Source: Deltaproteobacteria bacterium (GTDB lineage Bacteria > UBA10199 > DSSB01). Taken from it: a stretch of 10,807 nucleotides of DNA. Of this stretch, positions 4,896 to 10,807 are shown one piece after another. The DNA is taken from assembly GCA_020440745.1 (NCBI GenBank), contig JAGRNM010000029.1, positions 1 to 10,807 on the forward strand. The letters are read 5' to 3'. The translations under genes and the position numbers were made by a program. The stretch's first letter is position 1. Every line of letters begins with the position of its first letter. The notes beneath the pieces are model-generated. The model saw nothing but the letters and a program-made list of their open reading frames with translations. It was not told where the DNA came from and ran no database searches.

Positions 4896-7433
4896 TCACG
4901 GATGAGTCAGCTGATAGAATTCATTTCCAGAAAAACACTGTGCGGTCTCTGGCAAAACTTCAAGACTATCAATAGGCTCTCCCAAGAGATTCTCTGGATC
5001 GGTAATACAAACAGTTCTCTCTCTTATACTAGTATAAAAGCTAACGAGGGTCTCTTGATCAAGCTCCTGAAACTGCCCAAGACTATCCACACTCCAGCCT
5101 TTTAGATCCAACTGTTCCACACTTAAGGGAAATGGACAATCCTCTCGATGAACAAAAAGATTGGGAAGTTCGGCAAGCCACAGAATTACGTTTTTTCCAA
5201 AATGATCGCCGTAATAAAAATAGGGAGACTGACAAACCTCAGAAGCTGGAACAACAATCTCTATTTCATCTAAGGCAGAAGCCCCAAAAATATCTAAGCC
5301 TTTCACAGAACGTAACTTATAAGTATCTAAATCTTGACTTTGCACAACCCAAATATCACTTTCTGGCACATGATAGGCTTGACTAGGAAGATTAACAGAC
5401 CACAATTCATCGCTTTCCCAGTTTACACCATTGTGTAATTGGTAAATAGTAGAAGCCGAAAAACTTAGTGCTAAATTTTCTTCCATAGCCATTATTCTTT
5501 CGGCACCTTCTTTTAAATTAATTAGCTGGCTTTCTAAAAGCTCAGTATTTGAACCTTTAGTAATCGCTAGACGATATTTCATTTGATAACCTTCACCAGG
5601 CACAAAACCCGAAGAAACAAGGGGTAAAAATAGATTAAGATAATTAGAGTCAAAATAAAAACGCTGATCATCCTCACTTGCTAAAGAAAGAGTGCTACTC
5701 AAATCAGTACCTAATAATTCGCTATCCAACTCTACCCCTTCTAAAGAAAACAAACTCACCCTTTGTAAAAGGAGTTGATCAAGTACTGCTTTGCCAAAAG
5801 CCCAAAGTCTATCTTGATAGACCCACATATGATCCAACTGTCCTGCTATACTTAAATCTCCCCATAAAAGTGGCAAGGCAGGATAACTTAAATCTATTTT
5901 TTTTAAATCACTAGCCACGGCACTGCCTTGATTATAAATCATAAAGTCCTCCCCAAAGTACACCGAACTTAAGGAACCTGAAGAGGAAAGATCTAAAGAA
6001 GAAGTAAGAACGACACTATTACCCCTTAAGGCAAAGGTAGTTAACTGGCTAGTCCCAGCATAGTTATCAGAGGACAAGACATAAAAAAATCCATTTTGAA
6101 AATGCAAAAATCGATGGTCTTTAATAAGGCCACTGACTCTTAGAGAACCTTCTGTCAAAACTAAGCTGTCTCCTTGAAACTCACTTAAGCTTTCGTCCAA
6201 CTTCACAAAATAACCTGCATCCGCCTGATAACGATAGACTACAAAAGAAGTATAAAACTCATAAACTGGCACTTCAACTTCTTGCCATTGATAGCTTAAA
6301 CAAGGGCTACGACTGATTTTATGACAAGCTTGTCCATCGGGCACATAAATATAAGGACTAAGTTTGGGACCCTGCACCTCCAAACAAGTTAACAGGTCTC
6401 CGTCACAGCTAATTACTTCTTGAGAGGTGTAGTCTGGGTTAGGAACTTTTTTTCTTTTGGTATAACAAAGCTCGTAAGATATGGGAGAGCCATATTCAGA
6501 GCAAGATTGATAATTTTTAATTTCATAACCCACCACTTCTCTTTCCACCTTACTTAAAACCAAGTACTCATCTGAAGCACTCATAAAAGAATTAAAGTAC
6601 TCTCCTTCCTCCGACAAGAACAAGTCCTGTTCTTGTAGAGAAAGCTGATCCAAATCTACGGTATTAAGCTGATAAGTAGAAAAATCTTGCTCTTCAGTAA
6701 GTAAAGCTTCCAAACTAGTATAAATAGCCAAACGATTATTAAAACGCCTAGAGTCTCTAATGATTTGATTTGGCAACAACAAAGCGCCTTTGTATTCAAA
6801 AGTCTTAGAAAAAGGATTCCAATAAAGCTTGAGAATGCCTGCATGCTTTGTCTCGCCACCTTCTTCAGAAATAGAAAAACCATTAATCAAAACAAAAAGA
6901 TGATCTTGATACCAATAAAAATTAACAGGATTGCCCGGCAAAGCAAAAGCGCAAGAGACTTGCGCAGGCTGCTGTGGGTTAGTCACTGTAAGTGCTAAGA
7001 GCCCAAATTTAGAAGAAAGATAAAAAACCTTATTTCCATCTCGGGCAATTAAATTACCCCTCTCAATTTCAAGCAAATTCTCCTGATCACTAGAACCACC
7101 CAATACCAAAATATCACCTTGATTATCAGAGTCTGACAAATCTGGAATCCCAGAATAAAACTCAGGATAACTTCGATGAGTCACTTGAGGAATATGATAA
7201 GAATTTAAAAAGCCTCCCAACTGATCTGACACTTCACTAAAGTCTTGCTTATCAGGAAACTGACAACGAATGTCTTTAGCTGGATCTACCAACAGATAGG
7301 CTTTCATCTCCTGACTATTTAAAATAGACTCTGAAAAGTCATAATAAGACTGTGTAATCTTATCTGATGTAGAAGAAGCACAGGCGTTTAAACTTAGTAC
7401 TGCTATGACGCTCAAAAAGCATAAATATCTCAT
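4896..7433 (-). CDS. Secreted lipoprotein with probable C-terminal beta-propeller domain
   Basis: An 845-residue exported protein. Residues 1-18 form a type II signal peptide with lipobox LNAC, Cys18 being the lipidated residue. The next residues (ASS) carry no Asp at +2, which favours outer-membrane sorting if enterobacterial rules apply. The body is rich in short beta-strand repeats with Asp/Ser/Gly turns. Two stretches resemble the Pfam 'Beta_propel' (PF09826) family from memory: residues 107-185 (GDILV..., RDGNKVFYLSSKFGLLAL, FYWYQDHLFVLINGF) and 485-605 (SLSSVYFGEDFMIYNQ, KKIDLSYPALPLLWGDLSIAG, a DRLWAFGKA segment, VSLFSLEGVEL). Between them residues 311-378 hold six Cys, likely disulfide-bonded outside the cytoplasm. 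The ATG lies seven bases after AAGGAAG (7441-7447). It is a single gene, divergent from mtgA. Function is unknown; the fold assignment is moderate, the lipoprotein call strong. Confidence 0.85.
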   Translation of the reverse strand: MRYLCFLSVIAVLSLNACASSTSDKITQSYYDFSESILNSQEMKAYLLVDPAKDIRCQFPDKQDFSEVSDQLGGFLNSYHIPQVTHRSYPEFYSGIPDLSDSDNQGDILVLGGSSDQENLLEIERGNLIARDGNKVFYLSSKFGLLALTVTNPQQPAQVSCAFALPGNPVNFYWYQDHLFVLINGFSISEEGGETKHAGILKLYWNPFSKTFEYKGALLLPNQIIRDSRRFNNRLAIYTSLEALLTEEQDFSTYQLNTVDLDQLSLQEQDLFLSEEGEYFNSFMSASDEYLVLSKVEREVVGYEIKNYQSCSEYGSPISYELCYTKRKKVPNPDYTSQEVISCDGDLLTCLEVQGPKLSPYIYVPDGQACHKISRSPCLSYQWQEVEVPVYEFYTSFVVYRYQADAGYFVKLDESLSEFQGDSLVLTEGSLRVSGLIKDHRFLHFQNGFFYVLSSDNYAGTSQLTTFALRGNSVVLTSSLDLSSSGSLSSVYFGEDFMIYNQGSAVASDLKKIDLSYPALPLLWGDLSIAGQLDHMWVYQDRLWAFGKAVLDQLLLQRVSLFSLEGVELDSELLGTDLSSTLSLASEDDQRFYFDSNYLNLFLPLVSSGFVPGEGYQMKYRLAITKGSNTELLESQLINLKEGAERIMAMEENLALSFSASTIYQLHNGVNWESDELWSVNLPSQAYHVPESDIWVVQSQDLDTYKLRSVKGLDIFGASALDEIEIVVPASEVCQSPYFYYGDHFGKNVILWLAELPNLFVHREDCPFPLSVEQLDLKGWSVDSLGQFQELDQETLVSFYTSIRERTVCITDPENLLGEPIDSLEVLPETAQCFSGNEFYQLTHP

Positions 7434-7469
7434 TTGACTACTTCCTTAAAAAAGTTTTAATCTATCTCT

Positions 7470-7497
7470 AAAATAATCTTACTTAAGTTTAGAGCAA
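7470..7497 (-). promoter_or_regulatory. Candidate promoter of the lipoprotein gene
   Basis: On the minus strand TTGCTC (7497-7492) and TATTTT (7475-7470) are separated by 16 bases, each matching four of six consensus positions. This would give a leader of about 30 bases with the AAGGAAG ribosome site. It is a weak match in AT-rich DNA and is offered only because it is well placed. Confidence 0.25.
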
Positions 7498-7515
7498 GCT
7501 TAAGGAAGTTTTCTT

Positions 7516-7544
7516 TTGATTTTATGTATTCCTAAGAATACAGT
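7516..7544 (+). promoter_or_regulatory. Candidate promoter of mtgA
   Basis: TTGATT (7516-7521) and TACAGT (7539-7544) are spaced by exactly 17 bases, each with four of six consensus matches. Transcription would begin near 7551, only about 18 bases before ATG 7569. That supports 7569, not the internal ATG 7679, as the intended start of mtgA. The spacer contains most of the perfect palindrome at 7525-7542. Confidence 0.35.
7525..7542. promoter_or_regulatory. Operator-like palindrome in the divergent promoter region
   Basis: TGTATTC-CTAA-GAATACA is a perfect seven-base inverted repeat with a four-base centre, the shape expected of a site for a dimeric repressor. It covers the spacer and the first bases of the -10 of the candidate mtgA promoter and lies upstream of the lipoprotein promoter on the other strand, so one regulator could affect both genes. 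I do not recognise the consensus as that of a known regulator. Confidence 0.4.
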
Positions 7545-7568
7545 AATGAAGCTAAAATAACTTCAACG

Positions 7569-8248
7569 ATGAAAAAAAAATTCTTAAATTTCTACTCAAA
7601 TTAATTAAGTATTTTGTAGGACTTTCTATTTTATGGGTACTGGCTTTTCGCTGGCTTCCCATACCTGCTACTCCCCTGATGGTGATTCGTAGTTTGGAAC
7701 AAAAACAAGCCAAGCAAAAAGTCATCTGGCAACACGATTGGGTAAGTTTAGAAAATATCTCTAAAAATCTTCAACGGGCTGTTATCTGTAGTGAAGATCA
7801 AAAATTTTTAGAACATCAAGGCTTTGACCTAAAGGCCATCACTGCCGCTCTTAAACACAATCAAAAAGGCAAAAAGCTCCGTGGAGGCAGCACCATCAGC
7901 CAACAAACGGCCAAAAATGTCTTTTTATGGCCACATCGCAGTTGGTTAAGAAAAGGCTTAGAAGTATACTTTACTTTTTTAATTGAAATAACCTGGCCTA
8001 AAGAACGCATCTTAGAGGTTTATCTTAATAGCATTGAAATGGGGCCTGGCATTTACGGTGCAGAAGCCGCGGCCCAGTATTGGTTTAAAAAATCAGCCCA
8101 GGAGCTTTCCCCATCTGAAGCTGCCGCTATTGCAGCAATTTTACCCAATCCAAGAAAATATAAAGCCCAACCGCCAACCTCTTATATTCAAAAAAGAAAA
8201 CAGTGGATTATTAAGCAAATGAACTATTATCGAGACTTAGAATTCTAG
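7569..8248 (+). CDS. mtgA: Monofunctional peptidoglycan transglycosylase MtgA, start out of frame
   Basis: A membrane-anchored GT51 glycosyltransferase that polymerises lipid II into glycan strands. The catalytic domain is intact: SEDQKFLEHQGFD with the catalytic Glu (codon 7793-7795), GGSTISQQTAKNVFLW, RKGLEVYFTFLIE, RILEVYLNSIEMG and YGAEAAAQYWF. An uninterrupted frame with an ordinary start exists only from ATG 7679 (189 residues), which would delete the membrane anchor. That same frame is open back to 7556 and encodes a typical anchor (KYFVGLSILWVLAFRW, then LPIPATPLM) but contains no ATG, GTG or TTG. ATG 7569 is the natural start, yet the nine A that follow put it one base out of frame, stopping at 7602-7604. 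With ten A the product would be about 226 residues, normal for MtgA. Either the A9 count is an error, the gene is recently damaged, or slippage restores the frame. Confidence 0.88.
7572..7580 (+). repeat. A9 homopolymer at the start of mtgA
   Basis: Nine consecutive A follow ATG 7569. One more A, or two fewer, would join this ATG to the open frame that encodes the MtgA membrane anchor and catalytic domain. Such runs are prone to replication and transcription slippage, and also to sequencing or assembly error. Confidence 0.7.
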
Positions 8249-9420
8249 ATTTTAAAAAAATTTTTTATTCTCTCAAAAGCTTGTTCTAAAATCACCGGAT
8301 CAGTCAAAAAACTCATCACCCCGTGGACTCCTTTTTCATAATCAAAAAAATAACCAGGATGTACCAAGACGCCTGTTTGCTCTAAGAGTTTTAAAACCCA
8401 AGTTTCTTCTTCTAAACCCACTTTATCTAAGACCTTAAAAGTGAGATAAAAACCACCTTCAGGTTCTTTAAACTGAAGCTTAGGTATGGTTTTTAAAAAC
8501 TTAACGGCTAGATTTTTTCTTCTTTTTACTTCCTCAACATAGTTTTCTACAAAGTCTTCTGAGTACTTTAATAAATCAGGTAAAGCCCTTTGAATGGGCA
8601 TATGGACGCTTAAAAAAGTATCTGCATAGGTCTCTAATTGATCCAATACAAAATCCACGCAAGCAGCATCACCTCCCACGGCCATCCAGCCTAGTTTCAT
8701 CATGGGCAAGGCAAAACGTTTAGAAATACCATTGAGAGTAAAAACTAAGGGAAAGTCTTCTAAAGCTCCTGGCCTGGGACAAAGGCCTTCTTGAAAATAA
8801 AAGTCACTAAAAACCTCATCGCAAATTAGAGGTAGATTTTTTTGGCGACAAAACTCGCTTAAGGTTTTTATTTCTTCCCTAGAAGCCACAACTCCCGTTG
8901 GATTATGGGGGCTGATTAATAAAAGCCCTGCAGTATTTTGATCCGCTGCCTTTTCTAAACTTTCAAAATCTATTGCCCAAGCCCGGGCTTCTTGAAGATC
9001 ATAGAATTTTAAATGAACCCTCGCTAAATCTGCCAAGTGCTCAAAAAGCGGATAAGCAGGCCTCGGGGCTAAAAAATTTGCCCCAGCCTTCCCTAAAAGA
9101 CGAAAGAGATGAAAGAAGGATTCGCTAGTCCCGCTTGTCAGAATAAAGTTTTCGGGACTTAGATTAAAGCCAAGCTTGCTGTAAAACTCTGCTAATGCCT
9201 CTCTGGCTATGAAAAGCCCCTTGGGATGGGGTTGATAATCAGGCTTTTTAAAATACTCCCCATAGATCCTTTGCAAACGCTCCATGGGAAAATAAATACC
9301 CTGTTCGCAAGGATTGCCACTGACTAGACTAAGGATCTCCTTACCTTCGGCTAGTCTTTGACGTCTTTTTTGTTCGATGGCGTTTAGCATAAAATCTTGT
9401 AAAAAAAATTGTAAAATCAA
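8245..9420 (-). CDS. Class I/II pyridoxal-phosphate aminotransferase
   Basis: A fold-type I PLP enzyme that moves an amino group between an amino acid and a 2-oxo acid. Counting from a TTG at 9426, visible motifs are SGTSES (98-103, phosphate contact), PAYPLFEHL (Tyr125 region, ring stacking), SPHNPTG (Asn175), CDEVFSDF (Asp203, PLP nitrogen) and NGISKRF with Schiff-base Lys236. HPGYFFDY lies near the C-terminus. Near the C-terminus, HGVMSF shows no obvious counterpart of the Arg that binds the substrate carboxylate in many class I enzymes, so substrate cannot be deduced. Start choice: AGGGG (9433-9429) lies eight bases from TTG 9420 but only two from TTG 9426; ATG 9390 has no ribosome site and would trim the N-terminal helix. 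The stop overlaps that of mtgA. It is divergent from metK, which hints at amino-acid metabolism but proves nothing. Confidence 0.93.
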   Translation of the reverse strand: MILQFFLQDFMLNAIEQKRRQRLAEGKEILSLVSGNPCEQGIYFPMERLQRIYGEYFKKPDYQPHPKGLFIAREALAEFYSKLGFNLSPENFILTSGTSESFFHLFRLLGKAGANFLAPRPAYPLFEHLADLARVHLKFYDLQEARAWAIDFESLEKAADQNTAGLLLISPHNPTGVVASREEIKTLSEFCRQKNLPLICDEVFSDFYFQEGLCPRPGALEDFPLVFTLNGISKRFALPMMKLGWMAVGGDAACVDFVLDQLETYADTFLSVHMPIQRALPDLLKYSEDFVENYVEEVKRRKNLAVKFLKTIPKLQFKEPEGGFYLTFKVLDKVGLEEETWVLKLLEQTGVLVHPGYFFDYEKGVHGVMSFLTDPVILEQAFERIKNFFKI

Positions 9421-9457
9421 GCACAAAGCCCCTAGGTTCTTTCTCTTTCCAATCCCA

Positions 9458-9486
9458 TTGACAGCTCTGTATAAGCGGGCTAAAAC
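9458..9486 (+). promoter_or_regulatory. Candidate vegetative promoter of metK
   Basis: A perfect -35 TTGACA (9458-9463), an ideal 17-base spacer and TAAAAC (9481-9486), four of six matches to the -10. The start would be near 9493, giving a leader of about 75 bases before ATG 9568. I looked for SAM-riboswitch features in that leader and found none convincing. Confidence 0.5.
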
Positions 9487-9494
9487 AGGCTAAA
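9478..9494 (+). repeat. Tandem GGCTAAA direct repeat over the metK -10
   Basis: GGCTAAA occurs at 9478-9484 and again at 9488-9494, a period of ten bases, close to one helical turn. The pair covers the -10 and the predicted start site, where a regulator could block transcription. It does not resemble the MetJ box (AGACGTCT). The repeat is short and could be chance. Confidence 0.25.
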
Positions 9495-9567
9495 TTTTAT
9501 CTATTAATCAAATACCTTGTTAATTTCCTTCTTAAAAAAGATTTTTAGGCCAAAAAAGGATTATCTT

Positions 9568-10734
9568 ATGCAAGCAAACTCGCAAGAAAAGCACCTCTTT
9601 ACTTCCGAATCGGTCAGCGAAGGCCACCCAGACAAAATAGCAGACCAAATCAGTGATGCTATCCTAGATGCCCTTATAGCCCAGGATCATCTTTCTCGGG
9701 TAGCTTGCGAAACCTTAATTACCACTGGTTTTGCAGTCCTAGCTGGAGAAATTACCACTAAAGCACAAGTTAATTATCAAGACTTAGCTAGAGAAGTCAT
9801 CCGAGATATTGGCTATGACCATAGTGATAAGGGCTTTGATTATAAAACCTGCGGCATTTTAGTGAGCCTAGACCGACAAAGCCCTGATATCAGCCAAGGA
9901 GTCTCTAGTGGCGAGGGACTTTATCAAGAACAAGGTGCTGGCGACCAAGGACTCATGTTTGGCTATGCCACTAAGGAAACTCCCGAGCTGATGCCAGCAG
10001 CTATTCAATATTCTCACAAACTTACCCATAGTCTATCCCAATATCGTAAATCAGGAAAAGTCTCCTGGTTGCGACCTGATGCCAAGGCTCAAGTAACTAT
10101 CGAGTACCAAGGCCATCAACCCCATCGCATTGATACAATAGTGATGAGTACTCAGCACAGTCCTGAGGTGGACCATCAGACAATCCAAGAATGCTTAATC
10201 GAAAACATTATCAAAAAAGAACTACCGGCTCATTTATTAGATGAGCATACCAAGTACCTCATCAACCCCACAGGCCGTTTTGTCATTGGTGGTCCTCACG
10301 GAGACTGCGGCCTAACAGGTCGCAAGATTATTGTAGATACCTATGGAGGCATGGGCCGCCACGGTGGAGGCGCCTTTAGCGGTAAGGACCCCAGCAAGGT
10401 GGACCGTAGCGCTTGTTACATGGCCCGCTATATCGCCAAAAACATTGTGGCCAGTGACTTAGCAGAACGTTGTGAGGTCCAGCTAGCCTACGCCATTGGT
10501 TATCCCGAACCCGTCAGTGTTAGCATAGATACCTTTGGCACTGGACAAGTCCCAGACAGTCGACTTGCCCAAGCAGTGAGAGAATGTTTTGCTTTAAAGC
10601 CCGCCGGCATTATTGAAACCTTAGACCTACTCCGCCCGATTTACCGACCTACCGCAGCCTATGGACACTTTGGTCGTCCTGAGTTTCCTTGGGAAAAAAC
10701 CGATAAGGTGGAAGAGCTTAAGAAAAAAGTTTAA
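9568..10734 (+). CDS. metK: S-adenosylmethionine synthetase
   Basis: Makes S-adenosylmethionine from methionine and ATP, the main methyl donor, in the cytoplasm. The N-terminus HLFTSESVSEGHPDKIADQ is the family signature; GAGDQGLMFGYAT and the phosphate-binding GGGAFSGKDPSKVDRSA follow in order, and the C-terminus TAAYGHFGRPEFPWEKTDK is standard. From ATG 9568 the protein has 388 residues, matching the usual 380-400. This start is seven bases after AAGGA (9556-9560). A longer frame from TTG 9517 would add 17 lysine-rich residues that relatives lack and has no ribosome site, so I reject it. It is transcribed divergently from the aminotransferase. Secure assignment. Confidence 0.98.
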   Translation: MQANSQEKHLFTSESVSEGHPDKIADQISDAILDALIAQDHLSRVACETLITTGFAVLAGEITTKAQVNYQDLAREVIRDIGYDHSDKGFDYKTCGILVSLDRQSPDISQGVSSGEGLYQEQGAGDQGLMFGYATKETPELMPAAIQYSHKLTHSLSQYRKSGKVSWLRPDAKAQVTIEYQGHQPHRIDTIVMSTQHSPEVDHQTIQECLIENIIKKELPAHLLDEHTKYLINPTGRFVIGGPHGDCGLTGRKIIVDTYGGMGRHGGGAFSGKDPSKVDRSACYMARYIAKNIVASDLAERCEVQLAYAIGYPEPVSVSIDTFGTGQVPDSRLAQAVRECFALKPAGIIETLDLLRPIYRPTAAYGHFGRPEFPWEKTDKVEELKKKV

Positions 10735-10763
10735 TTTTTTGATTAACAACCTGCTTCATTCTC

Positions 10764-10789
10764 CTACTTCTCATAAAAATGAGGATTAG
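10764..10789 (+). other. Hairpin downstream of metK
   Basis: Bases 10764-10774 (CTACTTCTCAT) pair with 10779-10789 (ATGAGGATTAG) around an AAAA loop, with one C-U mismatch and one G-U pair. No T run follows on the plus strand, so it is not a standard intrinsic terminator. It may be a leader structure of the next gene, an attenuating hairpin, or an mRNA-end stabiliser for metK. Confidence 0.35.
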
Positions 10790-10795
10790 AGAGAT

Positions 10796-10804
10796 AGGAA
10801 AGGA
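10796..10804 (+). promoter_or_regulatory. Probable ribosome binding site of the next gene
   Basis: AGGAAAGGA ends three bases before the window edge and resembles the sites in front of metK and hpf. A start codon would be expected within the next several bases outside the window. The gene itself is not visible. Confidence 0.3.
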
Positions 10805-10807
10805 CCA

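Noticed and set aside
4902..5914. Plus-strand frames of 67-84 codons (4902-5105, 5132-5386, 5678-5914).
   Set aside because: They are antisense to the long lipoprotein gene, have no recognisable motifs or ribosome sites, and the minus-strand frame runs unbroken through all of them.
9517..9567. N-terminal extension of metK from TTG 9517.
   Set aside because: The 17 added residues have no counterpart in MetK proteins and no ribosome site, whereas ATG 9568 has AAGGA seven bases upstream and the correct family N-terminus.
9487..9567. Possible SAM riboswitch in the metK leader.
   Set aside because: The predicted leader is only about 75 bases, AT-rich, with no conserved riboswitch core or kink-turn that I can recognise and no terminator-like hairpin.

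Overview
The window looks like chromosomal core DNA of a Gram-negative bacterium with a deltaproteobacterial-type gene order. The evidence is the chain rpoN-hpf-ptsN-(RapZ-like) on one strand downstream of pyrG, a monofunctional MtgA transglycosylase, and a lipoprotein with a standard lipobox. I cannot place it more precisely than the Desulfobacterota / Myxococcota / Bdellovibrionota grade. There is no mobile element, CRISPR array, tRNA or rRNA that I can see, and no gene-free stretch over 300 bases.

Layout. (1) 122-1810, pyrG (CTP synthase), GTG start with a good Shine-Dalgarno. (2) 1811-2073, a 263-base gap with a vegetative-type promoter candidate, an excellent sigma-54 type -24/-12 element and inverted repeats, leading into rpoN. 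(3) 2074-4810, a plus-strand cluster: rpoN (sigma-54), hpf (short ribosome hibernation factor), ptsN (EIIA-Ntr) and a 123-residue protein that is only the C-terminal domain of RapZ. (4) 4896-7433 on the minus strand, a large secreted lipoprotein that looks like a beta-propeller protein. (5) 7434-7568, a divergent promoter region with a perfect 7-4-7 palindrome. (6) 7569-8248, mtgA, whose N-terminal membrane anchor is separated from its only plausible ATG by an A9 run that puts the start in the wrong frame. (7) 8245-9420 on the minus strand, a class I/II aminotransferase, tail to tail with mtgA. (8) 9568-10734, metK (SAM synthetase), transcribed divergently from the aminotransferase behind a TTGACA promoter. 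The next gene probably begins just past the right edge.

How the genes fit together. The rpoN-hpf-ptsN-rapZ cluster is the conserved 'nitrogen PTS / sigma-54' neighbourhood. Here it seems to be autoregulated, since a sigma-54 promoter lies directly in front of the sigma-54 gene. In many deltaproteobacteria a KDO/LPS-transport block (kdsA, kdsD, kdsC, lptC, lptA, lptB) sits between pyrG and rpoN; it is absent here. The points most worth follow-up are the sigma-54 promoter of rpoN, the out-of-frame A9 start of mtgA, the stand-alone RapZ C-terminal domain and the missing LPS block. I did not find a clearly new multi-gene system such as a defence island.
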